Shown piece by piece: positions 56,645 through 64,000 of a stretch of 64,000 nucleotides of DNA (position 1 is its first letter; each line of letters starts with the position of its first letter). The notes beneath the pieces were generated by a model that saw nothing but the letters and a program-made list of their open reading frames with translations, was not told where the DNA came from and made no database searches. Source of the stretch: Citrobacter freundii (GTDB lineage: Bacteria > Pseudomonadota > Gammaproteobacteria > Enterobacterales > Enterobacteriaceae); NCBI RefSeq assembly GCF_029717145.1, contig NZ_CP099222.1, forward strand, positions 496,001 through 560,000. The letters are read 5' to 3'. A program made the position numbers and the translations under genes.

Positions 56645-57979
56645 ATGATACTGGATACGGTTGTAGAGAAAAAGAAAGGTACGCACACCCGATATTTAAT
56701 ACTGCTGATAATATTTATTGTCACTGCCGTAAACTATGCAGACCGCGCGACGTTGTCTATTGCCGGTACTGAAGTGGCCAAAGAGTTGCAGCTCAGCGCC
56801 ATATCAATGGGTTACATTTTCTCCGCCTTCGGCTGGGCCTATTTGCTGATGCAAATTCCCGGCGGCTGGCTGCTCGACAAGTTTGGTTCGAAGAAAGTCT
56901 ATACCTACAGTCTTTTCTTCTGGTCGCTGTTTACCTTCCTGCAGGGTTTTGTCGATATGTTCCCGCTGGCCTGGGCGGGGATCTCCATGTTTATCATGCG
57001 GTTTATGCTGGGCTTCTCGGAAGCGCCTTCCTTCCCGGCTAACGCCCGTATTGTTGCGGCCTGGTTCCCGACCAAAGAGCGTGGCACGGCCTCTGCGATT
57101 TTTAACTCCGCGCAGTATTTCTCACTGGCGCTGTTTTCACCGTTGCTGGGCTGGCTGACCTTCGCCTGGGGCTGGGAACACGTCTTTACCGTGATGGGCG
57201 TGATTGGCTTTGTGCTGACCGGACTGTGGGTAAAACTGATCCATAACCCTACCGATCACCCACGGATGTCGCAGGAAGAGCTGAAGTTTATCTCGGATAA
57301 CGGCGCGGTAGTGGATATGGACCACAAGAAGCCGGGTGGTGCTGCGGCGAGCGGTCCGAAACTGCATTACATCAAGCAACTGCTGACAAACCGCATGATG
57401 CTGGGGGTGTTCTTTGGACAGTATTTTATCAACACCATCACCTGGTTCTTCCTGACCTGGTTCCCTATCTACCTGGTGCAGGAAAAAGGTATGTCGATCC
57501 TGAAAGTCGGCCTGGTCGCGTCTATTCCGGCACTGTGTGGATTTGCTGGTGGTGTACTGGGCGGCGTGTTCTCAGATTACCTGATTAAACGCGGCGCCAG
57601 CATCACCCTGGCGCGTAAGCTGCCGATCGTGCTCGGAATGCTGCTCGCCTCAACCATTATCCTGTGCAATTACACGGATAATACCACCTTCGTAGTGGCG
57701 CTGATGGCGCTGGCGTTCTTCGGTAAAGGTTTTGGCGCGCTGGGTTGGCCGGTGATTTCCGATACCGCCCCGAAAGAGATTGTGGGTCTGTGCGGTGGCG
57801 TGTTTAACGTATTTGGTAACGTGGCTTCTATCGTAACCCCGCTGGTGATTGGTTACCTGGTGAGCGAGCTGCACTCATTTAATGCTGCGCTGGTATTTGT
57901 AGGGTGCTCGGCGCTGATGGCGATGGTTTGCTACCTGTTTATTGTCGGTGACATTAAACGTATGGAATTGCAGAAATAA
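56645..57979 (+). CDS. garP: GarP, galactarate/glucarate MFS transporter
   Basis: A 444-residue MFS importer (anion:cation symporter family, GudP/GarP type) with 12 membrane segments and the MFS loop motif GWLLDKFGSKKVY (about 73-85). Imports galactarate or glucarate. First gene of garPLRK. Confidence 0.95.
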   Translation: MILDTVVEKKKGTHTRYLILLIIFIVTAVNYADRATLSIAGTEVAKELQLSAISMGYIFSAFGWAYLLMQIPGGWLLDKFGSKKVYTYSLFFWSLFTFLQGFVDMFPLAWAGISMFIMRFMLGFSEAPSFPANARIVAAWFPTKERGTASAIFNSAQYFSLALFSPLLGWLTFAWGWEHVFTVMGVIGFVLTGLWVKLIHNPTDHPRMSQEELKFISDNGAVVDMDHKKPGGAAASGPKLHYIKQLLTNRMMLGVFFGQYFINTITWFFLTWFPIYLVQEKGMSILKVGLVASIPALCGFAGGVLGGVFSDYLIKRGASITLARKLPIVLGMLLASTIILCNYTDNTTFVVALMALAFFGKGFGALGWPVISDTAPKEIVGLCGGVFNVFGNVASIVTPLVIGYLVSELHSFNAALVFVGCSALMAMVCYLFIVGDIKRMELQK

Positions 57980-57994
57980 ACAAAGGTATAGGCG

Positions 57995-58765
57995 ATGAAT
58001 AACACGATTTTCCCAAACAAATTTAAAGCGGCACTTGCGGCGCATCAGGTTCAGATTGGCTGCTGGTCCGCGCTGGCAAGCCCGATCAGTACCGAAGTAT
58101 TAGGCCTGGCCGGTTTTGACTGGCTGGTGCTGGACGGTGAACATGCGCCAAACGATATCTCGACGTTTATCCCACAGCTGATGGCGCTGAAAGGCAGTTC
58201 CAGCGCGCCGGTTGTACGTGTGCCGACCAACGAGCCGGTGATCATCAAGCGTCTGCTGGATATTGGTTTCTATAACTTCCTGATTCCGTTTGTTGAGACC
58301 GAAGAAGATGCGGTGAACGCCGTGGCATCTACCCGCTATCCGCCGGAAGGTATTCGCGGCGTATCGGTTTCTCACCGCGCCAATATGTTTGGCACCGTGC
58401 CGGACTACTTCGCACAGTCAAATAAAAACATCACCATCATCGTGCAGATCGAAAGTCAGCAGGGTGTTGATAACGTGGATGCGATTGCCGCAACCGAAGG
58501 CGTGGACGGTATTTTCGTCGGCCCAAGCGACCTGGCCGCCGCGTTAGGCCACTTGGGCAATGCCTCCCATCCGGAAGTGCAAAAGGCGATTCAGCACATC
58601 TTTGCGGTCGCGAAAAAGCACGGTAAGCCAAGCGGCATTCTGGCACCGGTTGATGCAGATGCCCGTCGCTATCTGGACTGGGGCGCGACGTTTGTTGCCG
58701 TCGGTAGCGATCTCGGCGTGTTCCGTTCAGCGACGCAAAAACTGGCTGATTCTTTTAAGAAATAA
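57995..58765 (+). CDS. garL: GarL, 5-keto-4-deoxy-D-glucarate aldolase
   Basis: A 256-residue class II HpcH/HpaI-family aldolase that cleaves 5-keto-4-deoxyglucarate to pyruvate and tartronate semialdehyde. Motifs: [13 protein letters not shown] (about 42-54; catalytic His50), [12 protein letters not shown] (metal Glu) and [14 protein letters not shown] (metal Asp). 15 bases after garP. Confidence 0.96.
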   Translation: MNNTIFPNKFKAALAAHQVQIGCWSALASPISTEVLGLAGFDWLVLDGEHAPNDISTFIPQLMALKGSSSAPVVRVPTNEPVIIKRLLDIGFYNFLIPFVETEEDAVNAVASTRYPPEGIRGVSVSHRANMFGTVPDYFAQSNKNITIIVQIESQQGVDNVDAIAATEGVDGIFVGPSDLAAALGHLGNASHPEVQKAIQHIFAVAKKHGKPSGILAPVDADARRYLDWGATFVAVGSDLGVFRSATQKLADSFKK

Positions 58766-58795
58766 CCACCATCGACAGTATAGAGAGATAAAGAC

Positions 58796-59686
58796 ATGAC
58801 AATGAAAGTAGGTTTTATTGGCCTCGGTATTATGGGTAAACCAATGAGTAAAAACCTCCTCAAGGCAGGTTACTCGCTGGTGGTTGCTGACCGTAACCCA
58901 GAAGCGATTGCGGAAGTCATCGCCGCAGGCGCAGAAACCGCTACCACGGCGAAAGCCATTGCTGAACAGTGCGATGTGATTATCACCATGCTGCCGAATT
59001 CTCCACACGTAAAAGAAGTGGCGTTGGGCGAAGGCGGTATCATCGAAGGCGCGAAGCCGGGCACCGTTCTAATCGACATGAGTTCAATCGCCCCGTTAGC
59101 CAGTCGTGAAATCAGCGATGTGCTGAAAGCGAAAGGCGTGGATATGCTGGATGCACCGGTGAGTGGCGGCGAACCGAAGGCGATTGATGGCACGTTGTCG
59201 GTGATGGTCGGTGGTGATAAAGCGATTTTCGACAAGTACTACGATCTGCTGAAAGCGATGGCGGGTTCTGTGGTGCATACCGGCGACATTGGCGCGGGTA
59301 ACGTCACTAAGCTGGCAAACCAGGTGATCGTGGCGCTGAATATTGCGGCGATGTCTGAAGCGCTGACCCTGGCGACCAAAGCGGGTGTGAACCCGGATCT
59401 GGTGTATCAGGCTATTCGCGGCGGACTGGCGGGCAGCACCGTGCTGGATGCCAAAGCGCCGATGGTGATGGACCGTAACTTTAAACCGGGTTTCCGTATT
59501 GACCTGCACATCAAAGATCTGGCGAATGCGCTGGATACCTCACACGGCGTGGGTGCACAGCTGCCGCTGACTGCAGCGGTAATGGAAATGATGCAGGCGC
59601 TGCGCGCTGATGGGCTGGGAACGGCTGACCACAGTGCGTTGGCATGCTACTACGAAAAACTGGCGAAAGTGGAAGTCACTCGCTAA
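58796..59686 (+). CDS. garR: GarR, tartronate semialdehyde reductase
   Basis: GarR reduces tartronate semialdehyde to D-glycerate with NADH. The 296-residue beta-hydroxyacid dehydrogenase has the Rossmann loop GFIGLGIMGKPMSKNL (6-21), DAPVSGGEPKAIDGT and the catalytic Lys in GNVTKLANQ (about 173). Two starts, MTMKVGF at 58796 and MKVGF at 58802 (the 294-residue E. coli form), are equally possible; AGAGAGATAA lies just upstream. Confidence 0.96.
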   Translation: MTMKVGFIGLGIMGKPMSKNLLKAGYSLVVADRNPEAIAEVIAAGAETATTAKAIAEQCDVIITMLPNSPHVKEVALGEGGIIEGAKPGTVLIDMSSIAPLASREISDVLKAKGVDMLDAPVSGGEPKAIDGTLSVMVGGDKAIFDKYYDLLKAMAGSVVHTGDIGAGNVTKLANQVIVALNIAAMSEALTLATKAGVNPDLVYQAIRGGLAGSTVLDAKAPMVMDRNFKPGFRIDLHIKDLANALDTSHGVGAQLPLTAAVMEMMQALRADGLGTADHSALACYYEKLAKVEVTR

Positions 59687-59721
59687 CAAGAAGGGCGCGA
59701 CTGCGCGCCCTGTAATTCTTG
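59687..59721 (+). terminator. Hairpin between garR and garK
   Basis: GGGCGCG-ACT(G)-CGCGCCC with outer arms CAAGAA/TTCTTG. No T run, so it may be an mRNA-stabilising or partial termination structure within the operon. Confidence 0.55.
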
Positions 59722-59751
59722 CCTCGCGCGGCACTGTCAGGCTACATAACT

Positions 59752-60897
59752 ATGAAAATCGTAATTGCCCCAGACTCTTATAAAGAAAGCCTTTCTGCCA
59801 CCGAGGTAGCGCAGGCGATAGAAAAAGGATTTCGGGAAATTTTTCCCGATGCGCACTATGTTTCTGTTCCGGTCGCCGATGGCGGCGAAGGGACCGTTGA
59901 AGCGATGATTGCCGCCACGCAGGGAACGGAACATTTCGCGTGGGTAACGGGACCGTTGGGCGAAAAAGTGAATGCCAGCTGGGGCATGTCCGGAGACGGT
60001 AACACCGCGTTTATCGAAATGGCGGCAGCCAGTGGGCTGGCGCTGGTCCCTCCAGAAAAACGCAACCCCTTAGTCACCACGTCGCGTGGTACCGGGGAGT
60101 TGATTCTCAAGGCGCTGGAAAGCGGCGCGCAAAATATCATTATTGGTATTGGTGGCAGTGCGACCAACGACGGTGGTGCGGGTATGGTACAGGCGCTGGG
60201 GGCGAAACTCTGTGACGCCAACGGTACTGACATTGGCTTTGGCGGCGGTTGCCTGAATAGCCTGAATACCATTGATATCTCGGGTCTGGACCCGCGCTTA
60301 AAAACCTGTTCGATTCGTGTTGCCTGTGATGTGACGAATCCATTGACCGGCGAAAACGGTGCATCCCGCATTTTTGGTCCGCAGAAGGGCGCGACTGAAG
60401 AACGCATTATCGAGCTGGATCGTAATTTGTCTCACTTTGCCGACATCATAAAAAAATCGTTGCGCGTTGATGTGAAAAATGTGCCCGGAGCCGGAGCCGC
60501 TGGCGGTATGGGGGCGGCATTAATGGCATTTTTAGGTGCAGAACTGCGTAGCGGGATAGAGATTGTGACCCAGGCGCTGAATCTGGAAGAGCATATTCAC
60601 GACTGTACGCTGGTGGTTACCGGTGAAGGACGCCTCGACAGCCAGAGTATTCACGGCAAAGTGCCTGTCGGCGTGGCAAGTGTGGCGAAGAAATACCACA
60701 AGCCGGTGATCGGTATTGCGGGCAGCCTGACACGCGATGTGGGCGTGGTGCATCAATATGGTATCGATGCCGTGTTTAGCGTATTGACCAGCATAGGTAC
60801 GCTGGAAGAGGCCTTCCGGGGAGCATTTGATAATATTTATCGGTCATCCAGAAACATCGCCGCTACGCTGGCGATAGGAATGCGCAGTGCGGGGTGA
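59752..60897 (+). CDS. garK: GarK, glycerate 2-kinase
   Basis: GarK phosphorylates D-glycerate to 2-phosphoglycerate, feeding lower glycolysis. The 381-residue type 1 glycerate kinase starts MKIVIAPDSYKES and has IPVADGGEGT-like PVADGGEGTVEAM, GIGGSATNDGGAGM and TGEGRLDSQS. The start was set at the ATG rather than the TTG at 59719. The TGA stop lies inside the rnpB -35 element. Confidence 0.96.
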   Translation: MKIVIAPDSYKESLSATEVAQAIEKGFREIFPDAHYVSVPVADGGEGTVEAMIAATQGTEHFAWVTGPLGEKVNASWGMSGDGNTAFIEMAAASGLALVPPEKRNPLVTTSRGTGELILKALESGAQNIIIGIGGSATNDGGAGMVQALGAKLCDANGTDIGFGGGCLNSLNTIDISGLDPRLKTCSIRVACDVTNPLTGENGASRIFGPQKGATEERIIELDRNLSHFADIIKKSLRVDVKNVPGAGAAGGMGAALMAFLGAELRSGIEIVTQALNLEEHIHDCTLVVTGEGRLDSQSIHGKVPVGVASVAKKYHKPVIGIAGSLTRDVGVVHQYGIDAVFSVLTSIGTLEEAFRGAFDNIYRSSRNIAATLAIGMRSAG

Positions 60898-60922
60898 CAT
60901 TGGCCCGCAAACCCTCTATACT
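60894..60922 (+). promoter_or_regulatory. rnpB promoter
   Basis: GTGACA (60894-60899), a 17-bp spacer and TATACT (60917-60922), 7 bases before the mature RNA end. The -35 contains the garK stop codon TGA (60895-60897). Confidence 0.82.
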
Positions 60923-60929
60923 TCGCGCC

Positions 60930-61306
<377 letters not shown>

Positions 61307-61321
61307 TCTTCTAAAACAATA

Positions 61322-61392
61322 CGTTGGTGTGTCTCAGGCCTTCATAGGTGAAAATGTGACACAGACTGTGATACAAACGAGGCACACCAACG
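61322..61392. repeat. 14-bp inverted repeat flanking the integrase start
   Basis: CGTTGGTGTGTCTC (61322-61335) and GAGGCACACCAACG (61379-61392) are inverted with 13 of 14 matches and 43 bases between them. The likely integrase ribosome site and GTG lie in the loop. Confidence 0.7.
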
Positions 61393-62993
61393 GCTGTTCC
61401 ATCCCGAATATTCTAAAGCGCGGCAACCGCTACTGCCTTCATTTCCGACTACCTTCAGGCGGTTTTTTTCGCGTGTCTCTGGGCTGCGATTCAGCCAGCA
61501 GAGCAAGGTTTATATCTTCCCGTCTCACTATGTTCATTTCTCTTGTAAAATCGTCCAAGATGGAGCCAGCCCTACTATTGGACATAGTGCATAAAATGAA
61601 GAAATTAGAACAAAAAGACATTGATGATTATTTGCTCAGTATTCAGGCCGCTTTTTATTCCGCAGCAAAAAAAATTCCAACAAATGTACGTAAGAGACTG
61701 CGTAGCTCGACTTCATTAACTTATGAAAAAAGTAACGTCACCCTCTTAGGGGAGGTGCTTGGTGATACTTTCACAACGGATGGTCCAGCTTTGTCGGAAG
61801 ACTCTGTTATTGAACATCTTAGCAGGCAGTATGACATTACAGGCATGGCGGAGGAGATCGATTATATAGCCTCGGAATATGACCTCATGTGGAAACATTA
61901 TTGTGATGCACATGTAGCCTTTCTTGATTCCCGACATTCTGAATATCGGCAGATCCTTAGCTCTTTGCGACCAGAGAATGACTACGCTCCCGCTGTGGTC
62001 GATAAACCTGAAAAAACATTGGCCTCCGAACTGACAGTATCTCAGGCATGGAAGGGATTTCTTGAGTTCAAGTCAGACTGGAAACCTAAGATTCGGCAAG
62101 GCAATGAAAAATATTTCGAAGTAATTGAGGCTGTTCTGGGGGCTGAAACACTAGTTACGAGCATTACCCGTCGTGATATTAAAAATTTGCTTGAAGTGGT
62201 CGAAGGCCTTCCACGACAAAACAAGAAACCATACAACAGGATGGGTGCCCAGCAGTGTTTGGACTTGGATGAAGTACCAGAAGATGATTTGGTATCCTCA
62301 AAAACCGTCAAAGATTATCTGAAACTCTGTCAAGGATTGTTCTCTACGTACCTGACTGGTGAACTTGATGTTCTTGAATCATCGCCGACAAATAATGTTA
62401 AGTATGAATCAAAGAGTAAAGGTTACGGCGTATACAGCCAAACTGAAATGCGAAAATTGGTTACACATTTCGAAACGTTGGACGGCTGGAAGAAATGGGG
62501 GTTCCTGCTTCTGGCATATACTGGCGCTCGTAGAAGTGAAATCGCTAACCTGAAGGTATCGGATGTTCGCTTAGACGATGATAGCCAGCGATACTACATT
62601 ATGATTGAGGACAGCAAAACGGAAGCTGGTATTCGGCAGGTTCCTATTTCGCTTCGCCTAATCGATATGGGATTTTTGAATTACCTAGAGGGCAAACATC
62701 GTAGCGACAAGCTATTCCCTGAAATTTCGTATAGCAATCAGGTAACACGGATCTTCCATGCGATAAGAGACAACCTGGAAATTGATTATCTTAATGATTT
62801 CAAAGAAAGGCGCATTGTACATAGCTTTCGGCATACCTTTATTACTGAAGCCTTATCAAAAAATAATGCCCTTACTCTTGTTCAGCAAACTGTTGGGCAT
62901 GAACATTCAGGTCATAAGGAAACACAGACTTATACGGGCAGAATGAGGATTTCAGACTTGATGTCGGTGATAGATAGTATCAACTGGATTTAA
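61356..62993 (+). CDS. Tyrosine recombinase (phage/island integrase)
   Basis: A site-specific recombinase of 545 residues from the GTG at 61356, which has AGGTG five bases before it; GTG at 61329 and an ATG at 61263 inside rnpB are alternatives. The N-terminus (IPNILKRGNRYCLHFRLP) resembles the small domain seen in DUF6538-type integrases; a SAM-like core-binding domain covers about 245-350. The catalytic domain has Arg392 (TGARRSE), His489-x-x-Arg492 (HSFRHTF), His515 (VGHEHS) and Tyr526 (TQTYTG). Long relative to lambda Int (356). Expected to act at rnpB. Confidence 0.92.
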   Translation: MTQTVIQTRHTNGCSIPNILKRGNRYCLHFRLPSGGFFRVSLGCDSASRARFISSRLTMFISLVKSSKMEPALLLDIVHKMKKLEQKDIDDYLLSIQAAFYSAAKKIPTNVRKRLRSSTSLTYEKSNVTLLGEVLGDTFTTDGPALSEDSVIEHLSRQYDITGMAEEIDYIASEYDLMWKHYCDAHVAFLDSRHSEYRQILSSLRPENDYAPAVVDKPEKTLASELTVSQAWKGFLEFKSDWKPKIRQGNEKYFEVIEAVLGAETLVTSITRRDIKNLLEVVEGLPRQNKKPYNRMGAQQCLDLDEVPEDDLVSSKTVKDYLKLCQGLFSTYLTGELDVLESSPTNNVKYESKSKGYGVYSQTEMRKLVTHFETLDGWKKWGFLLLAYTGARRSEIANLKVSDVRLDDDSQRYYIMIEDSKTEAGIRQVPISLRLIDMGFLNYLEGKHRSDKLFPEISYSNQVTRIFHAIRDNLEIDYLNDFKERRIVHSFRHTFITEALSKNNALTLVQQTVGHEHSGHKETQTYTGRMRISDLMSVIDSINWI

Positions 62994-63036
62994 TGAGAAT
63001 GCTTCTCATTTGTGGTGTTTTGTGGTAAAATATACT
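62992..63036 (+). promoter_or_regulatory. Fur-box-like palindrome over a promoter
   Basis: AATGAGAA-TGC-TTCTCATT (62992-63010) begins within the integrase stop codon. Compared with the 7-1-7 Fur motif TGATAAT-N-ATTATCA, the core TGAGAATGCTTCTCA matches 11 of 14. TTCTCA (63003-63008), 17 bp, TAAAAT (63026-63031) is a promoter whose -35 is inside the palindrome; TATACT at 63031-63036 is another -10. Confidence 0.6.
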
Positions 63037-63067
63037 TCTAATGCAACAGAGCTGAAGAGAGACAATA

Positions 63068-63439
63068 TTGTACCTTGAATTCAATTTGCCTGCGTTTAAC
63101 CCCCCGTCCCTTGATGAACGTAAACGCATGGCAACGATCCTGAAGTCAGCCAGATTAACGCTGACAACTTCCCGCATTAATGTTTTATACCATCTAACCA
63201 GAACTGTTATTCCAAGTACGGCCTTCGAACTTTCAAAACTCCTGAACGTCCCACTTTCAACTACACACCGCAATTTGTCTGTACTGTCTAAGGCTGGTTT
63301 GGCTGACTACATCATTGACCGCTCAGGCGTATCTCGCTGGTTCTTGGTCTCAGCTAACCACCCTAATTTTTGCCCCTGCTGCAATCAGGAATATACTAGC
63401 GCCAGCCAGGCCCTTGCGAAACATAAAATCCAGTGGTAA
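63068..63439 (+). CDS. Small Fur-like winged-helix regulator
   Basis: A 123-residue protein from TTG at 63068 (ATG at 63128 would give 103). I do not recognise a named family member. The pattern resembles the DNA-binding half of Fur-family proteins: TLTTSRINVLYHL (about 31-43), helix-turn-helix TAFELSKLLN and VPLSTTHRNLSVLSKAGLAD (51-80), wing (DRSGVSRWFL), then HPNFCPCC with His98, Cys102 and Cys105 where Fur proteins have their metal/CxxC motif. The dimerisation domain is missing apart from a short tail. A MarR/ArsR-like HTH is the alternative. It follows the integrase by 74 bases and has its own terminator. Confidence 0.6.
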   Translation: MYLEFNLPAFNPPSLDERKRMATILKSARLTLTTSRINVLYHLTRTVIPSTAFELSKLLNVPLSTTHRNLSVLSKAGLADYIIDRSGVSRWFLVSANHPNFCPCCNQEYTSASQALAKHKIQW

Positions 63440-63447
63440 TCTGATAG

Positions 63448-63475
63448 AGGTTTCTGTTGCAAAGCAGAAACCTTT
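63448..63475 (+). terminator. Terminator after the Fur-like gene
   Basis: AGGTTTCTG-TTGCAAAG-CAGAAACCT followed by TTCT. The bases from 63476 to 63619 show a small hairpin (CACCA-GAAA-TGGTG) and T-rich DNA but no gene. Confidence 0.75.
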
Positions 63476-63619
63476 CTGAGTAAAAAATTTTATGATGCCT
63501 GTATTCCAACACCAGAAATGGTGCGGGACTGCTGGGCTTTTTGCGTTTCTTTTTCCTACTGGTTTTTATTAATACCTATATAAGGATCTACATCAATCTG
63601 ACACTCTAGAAGGAGGCGT

Positions 63620-64000
63620 ATGCGGCAATCTGTTTTATCTTCACCCCAGTCCATCAATTTACTGACATCTCACCGTGATAACGGTCATTACACTCTGGTC
63701 CATTCCTCAACCTATCTTCACGATGGTCTGACCTATGAGCTAAACCATGACCCGTTAAGCAAGCTAAGCCACCCAATACGAAAAGAAATTATCGATCGAT
63801 TCATCGATCAGCTACAAGCTATGCTCACGTATTATGACGAGCTGTACGGATTCCGCTTTGATTTATCTGTACCTGAAGGAATGCCCGTTGCTGAAAGCAA
63901 CAGATTGATTAGCGATCTGTTTACCCGTCTGCGTGGTGAATTCACAGCAAAGGCTTGGAATAACCAACCAATTAAAAAATTCGGATATGGTTGGGTTAGG
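63620..64000 (+). CDS. YfjJ/YagK-like (inovirus Gp2 family) protein, 5' part
   Basis: An open frame from ATG 63620 runs 127 codons to the window end without a stop; AGGAGG lies three bases before the ATG. It begins MRQSVLSSPQSINLLTSHRD. The later part (YDELYGFRFDLSVPEG, RLISDLFTRLRGEF, KKFGYGWVR) resembles the YagK/YfjJ C-terminal domain found in P4-like prophages CP4-6 and CP4-57 and annotated as inovirus Gp2-like. These may be replication proteins, which is inference. The rest is outside the window. Confidence 0.65.
   Translation, partial: MRQSVLSSPQSINLLTSHRDNGHYTLVHSSTYLHDGLTYELNHDPLSKLSHPIRKEIIDRFIDQLQAMLTYYDELYGFRFDLSVPEGMPVAESNRLISDLFTRLRGEFTAKAWNNQPIKKFGYGWVR

Larger units (their letters stand above)
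61307..64000 (+). mobile_element. Integrative element at the 3' end of rnpB (partial)
   Basis: Directly after rnpB the E. coli-like order ends and an integrase gene follows in the same direction, then a Fur-like regulator and a YfjJ-type gene. The DNA is richer in AT and rare codons than the genes before it. No second att copy is visible because the far end is outside the window. The left boundary lies somewhere within or at the rnpB 3' end. Confidence 0.8.

Noticed and set aside
62980-63273. 97-residue frame on the minus strand opposite the Fur-like gene
   Set aside because: It fully overlaps the plus-strand gene and its promoter, has no ribosome site, and no recognisable motif.

Overview
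The window is a chromosomal segment of an enterobacterium very close to Escherichia, Salmonella and Citrobacter. Gene order follows the E. coli mla-to-rnpB region almost throughout, most proteins are the expected length with every catalytic residue I checked in place, and REP/BIME and ERIC repeats lie between genes. A Citrobacter-like host would fit, but that is inference; no species marker was tested. Layout: 1-2.9 kb is the end of the mla phospholipid-transport operon plus ibaG and murA. 2.9-15.5 kb holds sfsB, ispB, rplU-rpmA-yhbE-obgE, dacB, greA, yhbY, rlmE-ftsH and folP-glmM. 15.5-19.2 kb is an accessory insert: a DcuC-type anion transporter and an isoaspartyl dipeptidase (IadA type), divergent from a LysR regulator. 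19.3-31 kb is the translation and RNA core: secG, leuU, argG, metY-rimP-nusA-infB-rbfA-truB-rpsO-pnp. 31-46 kb holds nlpI-yrbN-deaD, mtr, yhbW, anaerobic ubiquinone genes ubiUV/ubiT, yhbS, yhbQ, yhbP, yraR, dolP-diaA-yraN-lpoA and rsmI. 46-54.5 kb is an N-acetylgalactosamine locus (kbaZ-agaVWEF-agaA, agaS-kbaY, divergent agaR) with six candidate AgaR sites. 54.7-60.9 kb is the galactarate pathway: garD divergent from garPLRK. 60.9 kb to the end is rnpB with a mobile island abutting its 3' end. How the genes work together: the aga genes import GalNAc by a mannose-family PTS (AgaV/W/E/F), deacetylate it (AgaA), deaminate/isomerise it (AgaS) and cleave tagatose-1,6-bisphosphate (KbaY with KbaZ). 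The gar genes import galactarate or glucarate (GarP), dehydrate galactarate (GarD), cleave the product (GarL), reduce tartronate semialdehyde (GarR) and phosphorylate glycerate (GarK). The accessory insert probably lets the cell use isoaspartyl dipeptides or a derived dicarboxylate. The least explained DNA is the last 2.7 kb. It encodes a tyrosine recombinase, then a very small Fur-like winged-helix protein whose probable promoter carries a Fur-box-like palindrome, then the start of a YfjJ/YagK (inovirus Gp2-like) gene cut by the window end. The rest of the island lies outside the window, so its nature (satellite, genomic island or prophage remnant) cannot be settled here.
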